64,000 nucleotides of DNA from positions 10,283,141 to 10,347,140 of the forward strand of contig OZ023198.1 in assembly GCA_963995505.1 (NCBI GenBank). The letters run 5' to 3'. The position numbers were made by a program, and so were the translations under genes. Shown here in pieces: positions 1-10,418 of this stretch. Below the pieces are notes generated by a model. That model made no database searches, was not told where the DNA came from, and saw only the letters and a program-made list of their open reading frames with translations. Numbering within the stretch: position 1 is the stretch's first letter; each line of letters begins with the position of its first letter. The DNA comes from Hypericum androsaemum. Its lineage: Eukaryota > Streptophyta > Magnoliopsida > Malpighiales > Hypericaceae.

Positions 1-343
1 GTTGCATAAGGTTCCTTGTGTGACAGATAAAAAAGAAGATAATCAAACAAGCTCACACCAAAACAAATAAAACAATATTGATTCCACACCAAGCAAGCAC
101 TTCTATCACTCTATACAATAAGCGTTGAAGACGAACGAACCCAACAAGCATAAACGAATCTGAATCTTTGAATGGTTTCCCGGATACGCCCTCCCCTAGA
201 TGGCTTCTACCAGACGGGTCTCCTCCGTCTGTGGGTCAACCTAAAAGCCGGAACAAGATGAGGAGAATGTTAGTTCAGGGTAACTAACCCGAAGAAAAAT
301 CAAACGTTAGCCAAACCATCTGCTAAAGATGCGCGGCTTCGGC
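1..343. other. 3' flank of the first gene; possible small terminal exon
   Basis: No independent gene seen. On the minus strand a CTTTTAG acceptor is followed at 240-196 by a short open stretch reading VDPQTEETRLVEAI and a stop. This could be the true last exon of the 344-1838 gene, if a donor at 400/401 (CAC|GTACAG, phase 0) is used instead of reading on to the stop at 344. This is inference from splice motifs only. Confidence 0.3.
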
Positions 344-1838
344 TTACCGCATTCTCTTTATTCTCGTCAGGGCGATCTCTTGGACTAGCAGGACCTGTAC
401 GTGAAAAGTGATACAGTTTATTAGGTTTACACTGCGTGAGAAATAGGTGAGAATTCGGCAGCCGAAAGGGACGACGACTATGTGCTTGCCTTTGTTACTT
501 GGTGATTTCTTTCCCTGCCTCGAGGCCTTGTCCTTGGGAGTAGGAGCACCATGTTTAGTTGGTTGCTGCGGCTTCTTTTGTACCCTGCGCCCCCCTGCAT
601 CTGAAGCGGATTTCGTATCAGCAGAACCCTTGTTCGCAGGTCCCCGGGTCCTAGACGCAGCTGCCTTATTGGCCAAGTCCTTGACAGCAGAAACCTTGGC
701 AACGTTGGTGTTCAGCGACCTAGGTCTCAGGTTCCTTGTTCCCACCGTTGAGGAAGAGCTGCGAACATCATCATCCGATGATCGAGTTCCTTCTTCAGGC
801 ATCTGCGAAACTGTCTCCGAAACCTGCATCTGCTCTTCATTTCCCACCAGCCCGTTGTTGAACTTCTCCAACAACTCTTTCACAATCTCTCCATTCTCGT
901 CCAGCTCGTGACGACCGACATACGATTTCAGCTCGTCCCGCATTCTTTGAAGAGGCTGAATCCGATTGAATTGGCACATACACAACCACCATAAGAACAA
1001 CATTATGAAGCAACAAGCAACATCTCGGGCATTTGATCGAATACCTGGCAGCCAGCATCGAGGGCGAGCTTAAAGAACCCGAGCGAGACCGAATGCTTCG
1101 CCGCAGACTCGGAGAGCTTGATCTGAGACAACCAGTAGGAGGCCGAACACAGAGTACTGAACTTCCTCCTGGAAGCGGACGCCCTGGAAACATCCGAACG
1201 AGGCGTCTCGCTCTTGGCTGTAGTTATGGACTGCCTCTTCGTCCTGACCTCGGATATAGGAGTCACCATCCAGGAGCCACCGGGGGGCTTTCCGGTGGCG
1301 GACCTCGCCGGAACAGAGAGCCTCCTCGGCGGCCTCGAGATCGAGGCCGACGACGAGGACTTTTCCTTCCCGGAGAGGTCGAGAACAGAGACACTCTTAC
1401 TAACACTTGAAGCTTGCCTTCCCCTAATTAAATAAATAAAAATATCAGATCATATAATTCGGAAAATAAGGAAAAAAATAAAATAAAATCAACGGTTACC
1501 TCTTTGAAGCGGAGGAGTGGGGAAGATCGGCGACCGGCGGCTTCTCGTCCTTTGACTTAGACGCGGATCTCAACGGATACCGCAACTTCGATTTCGCTTA
1601 AGAAATCATAGTTAAAAAGTACACTTTAGTTCCGCGTTTTCATTTAAAGTACACTTTAGTATCATGCGTTATTTAGACAAATATTTTTTTAAGTTTTAAA
1701 TCTATTATTCAATTGTCCGAGACTTTCAACAAACCTAAAATATTCGGAGAGTCGATTTTAAATAGGATCCGACGTAGATGCGTTACCTAGAACAGCAGCA
1801 GCAGCGGGAGTCGGGTGTTCCTTGACGCTCTCCTCCAT
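344..1838 (-). CDS. Conserved plant protein of unknown function, Ser/Lys-rich
   Basis: I do not recognise a named family. Four exons join in phase: 1838-1787 (start, 17 codons plus 1 nt), 1596-1500, 1399-1045 and 955-344. Donors are GTAACG, GTAACC and GTATTC; acceptors are TTAAG, GTTAG and TTCAG. The N-terminal half is basic and Ser-rich (KSKLRYPLRSASKSKDEKPP, then SSSSASISRPPRRLSVPARS). The best folded-looking part spans exons 3-4: YWLSQIKLSESAAKHSVSLG, then PLQRMRDELKSYVGRHE, probably helical. The C-terminal part is a Lys/Ser/Pro-rich tail. It is about 370 residues and probably nuclear or cytoskeletal on composition alone. The last residues after KSPSNKG are uncertain: the frame runs to a stop at 344, but a GC donor (AAAG|GCAAGC) or the GT donor at 400 may lead to another exon. 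The ATG at 1838 is the first in frame and is followed by a poly-Ala run. Confidence 0.7.
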
Positions 1839-2964
1839 CTGCTTCTTTCTTTTCCTTTTGGAGGTTTTTTTTTTTAATCGAAGGCGAGGAAGAAGAACGT
1901 ATCTAACAAATGGGATTGCGATGAGATTATTTTGAGTTTGGGTTTATAACCGAGGAGCGGTTTGGCTGTGTGGGTCCCGCAGGATTTGAAGTTCGGGAGC
2001 TTTTTTTCAAATTTGGGAGTCTAGGCGGGCGGGTACTTGGCACTTTGAATTTGTTTTTATCTTGGCCGTTGGTTTCTCGTTGGTGAGTGGCAATCGCGCG
2101 ACACGTGGATATCGAGCGTGTAAATGGAACGGTGGTTAACGCGCGTGGAGGAGCAGAACACTTCTACAAGGTTGGAACCGGAATCAATGTGGGACGGAAG
2201 TGAACGGGAAATTAATTCTGCGGGAACCAACAAACATTTTGATAAGAGAAATTTGTTCTGACTCAAGTGTGTTAAATAATGTACAATGTAAAATATTTGT
2301 TGGAACAATAACTATCTTTTAAATATTTTATCCGACTCAAATTTGGATTAATCAGCTTAACGTTATGAATATCCAACAACTGCTGAGTTTTGCTCGGTTT
2401 CGCAAATTCAACAGATAATTTGTTCTTGATTAACTCCGTTATCATGTTAAAATTTGATGAGAAAAATAGTATTACACTTTTTAGTCTGAATTTACTAAAT
2501 TTTGGATTAAACGATTAATTAATATATAAATATGGACATTGCAGTTGAGCCGAGGGCCCAACCATATAAAATATTCACCGAATGGAACTAATCTTAAAAA
2601 GTTAAAGCAAATCCATTCGTCTAGAAGTAAGTTCTTCATAAGTAGTGGGAATTCGAAATTCAAATCCTGGGCCGTTGGACGCCACTTTTTACAACGGTCT
2701 ATGATTCGCATACGACTAGTGGGCCCTGTATTTAACATAGGAGATTCCATTTGGGCCTATAGTTTTATTTTTCGGCCTATAAAAAAGGCCTCCTCTTCCT
2801 TGACTAATAGCTATATCTAGCTATTTGAAAATGTTGACTTTTATCACACAAAAAAGAGAGATGGACTTTGGATTTTGAGCAAAGCTCGTACACAAGTTAA
2901 TGATTTGTTTTGCTTAGCCTCAATTTAGAGTGTGCCTAAAAAGGCGGAAATAAATGAGGGAAGA
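1839..2964. other. Intergenic, promoter side of the first gene
   Basis: AT-rich with no convincing coding segment. It should contain the 5' UTR and promoter of the 344-1838 gene. From about 2,830 it begins to resemble 29,220-29,350, the 3' flank of RPS12, so the far end already belongs to a duplicated block. Confidence 0.5.
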
Positions 2965-2973
2965 AAGAAATTA

Positions 2974-3893
2974 GAGAAAATTACTATCAAGTCTCATGTA
3001 TTTGCTTAAATGCATGCAAAAGGTCCCGGTGTTTGAAAAACGATGATGTTGTCCCTCTTGTTTGATTTTATATACTTTCGGGTCCCTGGCTGATGTCATC
3101 TTCAATTTTTTCATTTTTATCATCAAAATGACAGAAATGCCCTTTAAAAATATAAAAAATTCATCTTCTTCCTCGCTCCTCTTCTTCTTCCCTGTGAACA
3201 ACATCAATTAATCAGATTAAAATTAACAAAATCAAGAAACAAGACGAGGTAGCAAAATCAAAATCAACAAATGAGACTTGGCAGCAAAATCCAATTGGAT
3301 GATATTTTCGTCCTGACGACGCCTTGAAGTTGTATGCTATTTTCCTCCCGACGACGCCGTTGCAAGTGCTCAGAATCAGCAACGACGCCGTTGCAGGTGC
3401 TCGAAATCGACGACGATGCCATTGCAGGTACACTGTGGCCGAAGTACGCATGTTCCTCCTCAAATACGCGTCCTCCTCCTCCGGCTCCGGCTTCCCAAGG
3501 TACTCGGACGGGGCCTTCTTAAACGACGATGTTGAAGACAACGATTGAGAAAAGTTTGACCTGGCTGCCATTGACTCGGATCTAGACTGGGGCATAGGCT
3601 CCTCGGCCTGATCGTCCTCCTCGGATCTGGACTGGGGTTGGCATTACTATTGCTAAAAGAAGAGTAATTGCTCCTCCGTTCGGGCTTGGGGCAGTAGAAG
3701 TGGTGGGCATGAGGTTGGGCCCAGACCCGGGACTCACGGTCGAAGAAGTCAGAGCCGGGAGGGGAGGGATTTCTGGATTTTGTTGTCAGGAAGAAGACGA
3801 AGATTGAGGGACGGTCCTGTCCCTCTCGAACTGGCTCGGGTCGTGGCTGTCCGAGTTGTAATCCTTGAGCGGCGGGAGTGGGCATCCCACGAA

Positions 3894-3932
<39 letters not shown>

Positions 3933-4242
3933 TACGGAGGTTAAGAATCGCACGGGAGTAGGCGACCCAGTGTCTAAGATTACTTTTTTTTGTTTAGTCA
4001 CCTGAGAAGAAGGAAGCTTCGGCGAGGGAGTCGAAGGAAGAAGAAGGTCATGCATTTTTTTTAGTTTTTTAGAGTATTTTGGTCATTTCAATGACAACAA
4101 TGAATAAAAAAACTGATGATGTCACCGAAGGACCCGAAAGTATAATAAAATCAAACTCGAGGGACAACATGATCATTTTTCAAACACGGAAGACTTTTGA
4201 GTATATTTAAGCAAATACGAGGGACTTGAGAGTGATTTTCCC
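2974..4242. mobile_element. Mutator-like (MULE) non-autonomous element, 1.27 kb, with perfect 9-bp TSD
   Basis: The two ends are inverted copies for about 130 bp. The left starts GAGAAAATTACTATCAAG; the right, reverse-complemented, starts GGGAAAATCACTCTCAAG. Both then share ATTTGCTTAAAT, TTGTCCCTC, TTTGATTTTAT and TTTCGGGTCC. It is flanked by the perfect direct repeat AAGAAATTA at 2965-2973 and 4243-4251; nine bases is the MULE hallmark. The paralogous 3' flank of RPS12 at 29,359-29,367 lacks the insertion. No transposase is seen. The centre (about 3,300-3,870) is much more GC-rich than its surroundings and carries long minus-strand frames with Ser/Pro/Arg-rich text, which suggests captured host DNA whose source I could not identify. 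A (GA)n tract lies at about 3,897-3,929. Confidence 0.88.
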
Positions 4243-4251
4243 AAGAAATTA

Positions 4252-5165
4252 AAAGTAATTTGGTCAAATAAATAAACTACGAATATACATTCAACTCATT
4301 ATTTTGAATCAACCTCATTATTTCCCGCAATTCTTCAACCATCCAAATAACAAAAATAACAGCATTTTGTTTTTTTTATAGTGTACGAATAATAACAAAT
4401 ATCAAAGTTTAATAGACAAAGAACGGCCGAGCAACAACTTGAATGTAAATTATATATCCTGAAAATGAGTGAAAAAGGCAGAATTCAATAGGTTGAGACA
4501 AGAAAGGGTGTCAAATTTGATACAATTAATGTTTCAGAGCAATAGTTAAATTAAAGATTAAAAAATCAGCAATTTAGATTCAATCATGAATTGTTATTTT
4601 TATCAATGGAGGCAAAATTTGAAGACAGGTGATGATGATTCTCAAGTCACAAAATAAAAGAAGAAACAAGTTGGAGATAATAGAAAACAATGAAGATCCA
4701 CAATACTAGAGCTAGAGTTCACTCAGTAACAAGAATCTATCAGGATTAAATATCTGAGGCATTACTAAAACACAATTCAAAAGAAAAATTCCAAAACGAT
4801 TTCAACTCAGTTGGACTTGATGTGTTGTTGAACAACATTCAGCCCTTGGCTTTCTTCGCCGAAATCCTGCAACAGAAGAAGCCTCTTAGCGACATCAACA
4901 ACATTGAATTATTAATTAATTCTTCTTGCTTTTATCCAAATTATTGAAACCATTTGCAGGACTAAAATTCAGCGGAGAAAATAGTGTCCTTTCTTACAGA
5001 ATCTAAACTTCTGCCATTAGATGAATACACACTCCTCAACTCGTTAGAACAAACACTTCAATTCTACGAGCTTCCAAGAATAAATACTCAATGCAATTAA
5101 AATCCAATCACAAATATGACGGATAATCAAATATAGAATTTCAAGAGGTCCAACGTACATGATGC
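4252..5165 (-). pseudogene. Duplicated 3' end of RPS12 (pseudogene fragment)
   Basis: Collinear with 29,368-30,515, the 3' part and downstream flank of the RPS12 gene. The last-exon equivalent is 4866-4807 (60 nt) and still reads [23 protein letters not shown] text, ending in TGA instead of TAA. Just upstream the copy jumps from the equivalent of about 29,969 to about 30,231, so the penultimate exon (30,022-30,087) is missing. No 5' exons are present. It cannot make eS12. The similarity continues into non-coding sequence on both sides, so this is a genomic duplication and not a retrocopy. Confidence 0.85.
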
Positions 5166-5290
5166 ATTTCATTTTTGATTTTGACCATCCAAATTAAATT
5201 ATTCACCTCTTTTGGAATCAATGGGCTATACAATTACCAGGAAACTTCCTTGGCCAAACAAAAACGGGAGGAGGAGCCCCAGCCCAGCCC

Positions 5291-5291
<1 letters not shown>

Positions 5292-5321
<30 letters not shown>

Positions 5322-5326
5322 AAGAA
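5292..5326 (+). repeat. (AAG)n microsatellite
   Basis: About a dozen AAG units, followed by an impure GGA/GAA-rich stretch to about 5,385 that joins the MULE arm at 5,388. The long open frames across it are low-complexity artefacts. Confidence 0.95.
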
Positions 5327-5387
5327 AGGGAAGGAGGAGAGAGAGGGAACAGAGAAAGAAGAAAGAGAGGGGAAGGAGGATGAGGGG

Positions 5388-5599
5388 ATGCCACGTGGCG
5401 CCACGTTCGCATCTAATTCCGATGTGGCTGGTCCACGTGGCCGGGCAGGGTCTGGGCAAGACGGGTAGGCTTCGGGCAGCTGCCCGGGCCTCTAATTGAT
5501 TTTAATTGGGATAAGTTTGACTCAATTGATACGTTTTAAACCACAGGGTACTGACTTGATTTTTCGTGATACCACAGGGTACTTAAATGGACTTTTCCC
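5388..5599. mobile_element. Solo right arm of a GGA-core MULE
   Basis: Matches the right arm of the complete element at 24,405-25,010. It contains the CCACGTGGCGCCACGT palindrome, GGGCAGCTGCCCGGGCC, CTCAATTGATACGTTTTAAA and two ACAGGGTACT motifs, and ends GGACTTTTCCC. Upstream is a degenerate GGA/AAG-rich tract like the core of the complete copy. No matching left arm is visible, so this is a truncated insertion. Confidence 0.8.
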
Positions 5600-6640
5600 T
5601 AAAAAATTGAAACGCACACGCGCGTGGCTTGGTTTTGTGGGTAATTTGACGGACGCGGGCATATTGACAATTTTACCCCCTCCCGTATCGGACGGGATTT
5701 ACATTTTCGGTGCCGAATCCGTCCTCAAAGAAAGATGCACTTCTGATTTAACTTTTCTTTAAGGGTAATGGTTATCTGTTGATTGATTTGCTATTTTATT
5801 ATTTGAGATTTTTTAAAATAAAATAATATTATTTCACAAAAGAACTCCAAAGTTTAATTACACCATAGTATTTGAGCTGATTTACATTCTGAAATGTTTG
5901 GGTCGAGCCATCTTGTGCAGTTTTTTTAATCTATTATTATTATTATTATTATTATTCATAATATGTATTATCAGGCTTAATTTTGATTATGGCTCTCTTA
6001 AAGATATATTTTAAACTCAATATATTGTTAAGTTAATTTGGATGACCCATACCATAAATCGGTTTGACTTTGTCGAGCTCGAAGTTCCTTTTCATAAGTT
6101 GAGGACGACTCAATTTGTGATTTGTGGGGGTAAGAGTAGGACGACTGGACGAGGGCAACGATTTTGATGGGTCTGGATTGGGTACGGAATGCCCCCATTT
6201 CAAACGGTTTGGAGAGAAGGACATGCAGTGACTTTTTTGCAAAAATATAAAATTACGGAGACCAAAATAAAAAAAATACACCATTCACTATGACATAACG
6301 GGGCATGCTATTATCACAAATACAGAAAATACACTTGTCAATACGATATAATGGGGCATCCTAGTATCACATAAAGGGCATACCATTACCACATAACTGT
6401 GCATGCCATTGCGACCCCTTTTACTCAAAACCGTTCGAAATCATTTCCTTCACTCCGTATCCAATCCAAAATCGATTTTGATGAGATTAAAGTCGGAAAT
6501 TTGGATATGGAAAAAATTTCCAGAGCTATTTGGATATATGGTCATTAAAATTAGTTATCGATTTTTTTTTAATATTGAGGCAATTTGGATATTGTTTGGA
6601 CGTTGAGCTCATTTTGTATCGAGCTATTTGGATTTCCAAA
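5600..6640. other. Intergenic repeats, no gene
   Basis: No coding signal. It holds a (TTA)n tract at about 5,931-5,956, a degenerate direct repeat of roughly 45 bp around GGGGCAT...ATCACA at 6,295-6,410, and a diverged inverted repeat (6,150-6,220 against 6,425-6,485, sharing CCGTTTGAAAT/CCGTTCGAAAT and CCAATCCA). Probably decayed transposon ends. Confidence 0.5.
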
Positions 6641-7040
6641 TCAACCCATTATCACATTAGAATAAATCAATCAAAACTAAAATTATATTATTTAACATAC
6701 TCTTCCGCAGCAAAACTCTTGCTAAGAGATCTAACTGATGTCTCTTTTGTGATGTCAATTGTAATGTTGGACTCGGACACTCTTGGAACGAAGATTCCAA
6801 ATCCGAATAGAGATTAATCATCCTTACACTGTTGTACCGGGAAACAAATTCGGTAGTATTCGTGGTCGTATCGTTTGCGAGAACCACAACCTGCTGCCTC
6901 GAGGAGGAAGGCGAATTCATCAGTTCGAATTTAACTAATTTGAGAGACTTCTTCGTGAGCGGCCTCATCACTTCTCTTCTAGCGCAACTAGGGAGCCCCA
7001 GCGGTCCATCATTCGGTTGAACAGCTCCACCGGTGAAAAC
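6640..7040 (-). pseudogene. RING-H2 gene relic (middle part)
   Basis: The minus strand reads GPLGLPSCARREVMRPLTKKS-like text, aligning with the SPMEQLGLPTCVRREVIRQL segment of the intact RING gene at 26,218-26,949. There is no RING domain and frames break. The block and its AT-rich flank to about 7,260 are repeated at 21,400-21,890. Confidence 0.65.
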
Positions 7041-7714
7041 CAGGGCCTATATCTACTATTTCCAGAAAAAAATTTGAGACAATTCCAATAAAACATAAAA
7101 TTTTAAAAATAATCTCAAAACTGAAAAAGTGCAACTGTGCAAAAATATGTTACTAAATATGAACCAAAACAGAAAAAAGTTGAGACAATTCCAAAATATC
7201 TAAAATTGAAAAAGATAATAAAAAATTGAAAAAAATACAACTAAGCAAAGTTATATAACTAAATAGGTAAAAATTCAATTTTGGTACTTGTGTTTTGACG
7301 GTTTTTGAGATGTGATTAAATAATTTAAAAATGAACTTTTGATTCATGTGGTATACAGAATCACTTTTAAGTTTGGATAGTTCCCTGAGCCAAATTTTGC
7401 TCCGAACCAAAAAAAAAAGGCAGTTTGCAGCTGACTTGGCAAACCACTTCAAGAAGTTTTTCTTCCTCCTCCTCCATTAGTACTACCTCTTCCTCGATTG
7501 AAGTTTTTCTTTAACTTCCTTCCCAAGTCGTCCATTTTTCTAGTTAGGTGTGGAAGTTATTTGTCCCTTGTTCATATGGGGAAAAGGGATAATTGTGGGT
7601 GGAAAGGCTTGGTGAAGGTTTGTCGATGGTGATAATTCTCGGCCAGCTTGTACGATGACGACGAGTATAATTTTATAATTAGAACTTTTCGTGACTTGGG
7701 TTTGCTTGAGTATA

Positions 7715-8964
7715 TTGGCTGCGTTTGAATATCTTGGTCTTCCGTTGGGCGATAATATGCGAAATAAAGCCGGTTAACTAGTTCCTGATGCTATTGATAC
7801 AAGACTTGGTAGTTGGAAAGGATGCCTTCTTTCGTTTGGGGGTCGTGTAACTCTAGTTAGGTCGGTGCTTTCATGCCTACCAATCTATTATCTCTATTTG
7901 TTCCTCCTTCCAGCGGGTGTTTGCTAGGATATCGAGAAGCGCTTCCTGTGGTCCGGAAATGTGGACGTGGCGCAATGATTAAATGGGATTCGATTTGTAA
8001 GCCGAAGGATATGGGCGGATTGGGTTTTGAATCCATGAAGACCATGAACAAGTCACTTCTTCTTAAGTGGATTTGGAATTTTTGTATCGATAGGAATTCC
8101 CCGTGGGCTGAAGTGGTGGCGGGTGTCTATGCATTTAAAAAGACCACTTCAATGTCAATTCCTGTTGGGAAACCAGGAAGCAATTGGGAGTGCATATGTA
8201 AAATGGCAATGGATGGAGACAGGTTGATAAGCGACTTTCGCGATGGAATTGAGCTTGTTCTTGGCAAAGGGGAGCTATTTCTCTTTTGGGATGACATTTG
8301 GATGGGTGACACCCCCTTGAGAGAAAAATTCAGCAGGCTTCACATGGTTGCTGAATGCAGATTTTGGTCCGAGGATGGTTGGAAATGGGCTCTTGACTGG
8401 AGACGCTCCTTCTGGGTCTTTGAGGGGGAATCGGCACCGGAATTAAGGACGATGCTCGGCAATACTTGTTTGAGACGAGATGGGCAGATGGTGGAGGTTA
8501 CACGGCAAATTCTTGGCGTCGCCATATGAAGGAATTGCATTTTGTGGATTCTTCGTTGATCAAGGAGTTGAGGTCAGTGTGGTCGGGTTCCATTCTCTTA
8601 AAGGTGGAATGTTTTATGTGGCTGGCAATCCAAAGTCGAATCTAAACAAGAGATGTGATGATTAGAATGAAGAGAATTCAAATTTGGGAAGCACTTTGCC
8701 CAGCAGTGGATATGAGACATCTCTTTTCCCACTCGATTTTTAGTGAGGCCTCGGCTGCAATCCTGTAAGTTAGTACGGGGTGAGTTATCTCTCGAAGGAG
8801 GGTTGGGAACTCATGGATAGGAGTTTCTTGGGTAGGGACGGGTTAATTTGTAGTAGTTTAGGGTAGCTCTTTGTAGATTCGAGTAGGTCTCTCTCTTTTT
8901 TCTTTTCTCTTTTCCGTTGTTTTCTTATCGAATTTTAATAAAGGACTTTACTTGCATAAAAAAA
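7715..8964 (+). mobile_element. LINE (non-LTR retrotransposon) relic, 5'-truncated
   Basis: Encodes the end of a plant LINE reverse transcriptase: EYLGLPLG at about 7,727, then LSFGGRVTLVRSVLSCLPIYYL, KRFLWSG and IKWDSICKPKDMGGLGFESM (about 7,974-8,035). Next come the FLFWDDIWMG linker and a zf-RVT-like region (SLIKELRSVWSG, LKVECFMWLA) in a shifted frame near 8,550-8,640. At least three frame changes or stops separate these parts, so it is dead. A T/C-rich 3' end and a short A-run at about 8,958-8,964 look like a poly(A) tail. It abuts a RING-H2 relic at 8,967. I could not find its target-site duplication. Confidence 0.8.
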
Positions 8965-8966
8965 TT

Positions 8967-9225
8967 GAGAGCGGCAAAGCGGACAAGATCGACTAATTCG
9001 AGACCACTTAACGATGCAATCATCATGATAAACATGTTTGCATGGTATTCGATCCCCTCATTTTTTACTCGGAGAGACTCCCTCACGAGGTGGCGGATCA
9101 CTTCTTTTTTGACGCGATTAGGGAGCCCCAGCTGGCCCATCGGCGAGTTGACAATGATAAGAGAGGGTCCTCGATTCGTTCCCTCCAGACCCCCGCCTCC
9201 CCCGACTCCCACAGTATGTTATCGC
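8967..9225 (-). pseudogene. RING-H2 gene relic with internal deletion
   Basis: Contains the 3' region of the RING gene (CCGCTCTCA context, then [11 protein letters not shown], equivalent to the RADMFIMM shadow frame of the intact gene) joined directly to the VNSPMGQLGLPNRVKKEVIR segment. The stretch between, including most of the RING domain, is deleted. The A-tailed LINE end lies immediately beside it. Confidence 0.65.
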
Positions 9226-9339
9226 CGGAAGGGTTCTGGGTGCAAGCAAGAAAAACTTGCGCAGGATGAACTCGACCTTGACATTTGGTGGAGGGGCTTG
9301 AGTCCCAAAAATCGGTACACCACAGTTATAATTTGAACG

Positions 9340-10350
9340 AATTTGAATTATGAAAATTCTGATTCGTGTACGAGATACGTCCAAGGACGAATTTGGATTT
9401 GTAAGAATTGATTCAATTCGGATTGAATTTTTTGACAAAATTTAATTTCGAATGATCACTCCTAGTGTCATCATTTATCTATATGGATCGTTATTGTTAT
9501 TATTATTAGAGAGCCAATGGAAAACATTTGCTGGGAGTTGTCCCTTTTATACGAAATGTTCGAGCCTTAGAATTTATCTATATGGGTAGACACCGAAAGT
9601 TTATTTAGTGAAATAATATTTACAGGGTACAAGTTTTGCTCGGGATAAACAAAAGAATGATTTTTTTTAGGAAAGAATAATGAAGAACTTGGACGACCTT
9701 TTCGTAGGAAGAAGGGAATACATTCTACTGACCCAAAAAAAAAATTTCAGGAGCGAGCAAAATATTCAGAATTTGGATTGCAAATCCAACTTTAAATTTT
9801 TTCAGATTCAGATAACCCAAATCCTATACATTTAAACTTCGAGTATAATTTAAGTTTGCAATTTTAAATTGTAATTCAAAAGTATTAAAATGAACAAAAA
9901 TATTATTTACAATTTAATATATATTACATGTTCTACGTGTTGGAATTAATACATGCATGACATATATATATATATATATTTTGTGAGAATGAAATAGTTT
10001 ATGTGAACTATTCAAAAATGTGATTCGGGGGTACTGAAAGAGGCTTGTTGACACTAAAGATAATATAAAGGAATTACAGTGTCTTTTTACAAATAAATAT
10101 TTTAGAAGTTGTTCGTTCAGAAAAATTGAGCTGTGATTGCATTCACGAGTGGGTCCGATAGTAGATAAAACGCTCGCGGTCACAATGCTGAAGTAGCTCG
10201 ATAATAAATCATTTGCGAAAAATATACAACTAACGACCCTAAATGACTTGGTTAGCACGCTTAGAGTACTACACTATATAGTTTCCGGATGCATGCCTCC
10301 TGAAAGGTGGTTACCATTGTCGTTCTTAGAAAGGGTAGGCGAAGAGAAAA
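9340..10350. other. Intergenic, AT-rich
   Basis: No gene seen. It includes a (TA)n tract at about 9,961-9,980. The part next to 10,361 should hold the promoter and leader of the CSTF50 gene. Confidence 0.5.
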
Positions 10351-10418
10351 CTCGTAGAAGATGGAGAAAAAAGATCAAGAACTGAGGACGAAGAAGATAC
10401 AAGAAGAAAAAAAAGGCA

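Noticed and set aside
5175..5468. Lys/Glu-rich open frames across the AAG tract
   Set aside because: Low-complexity microsatellite plus a MULE arm, no protein similarity.
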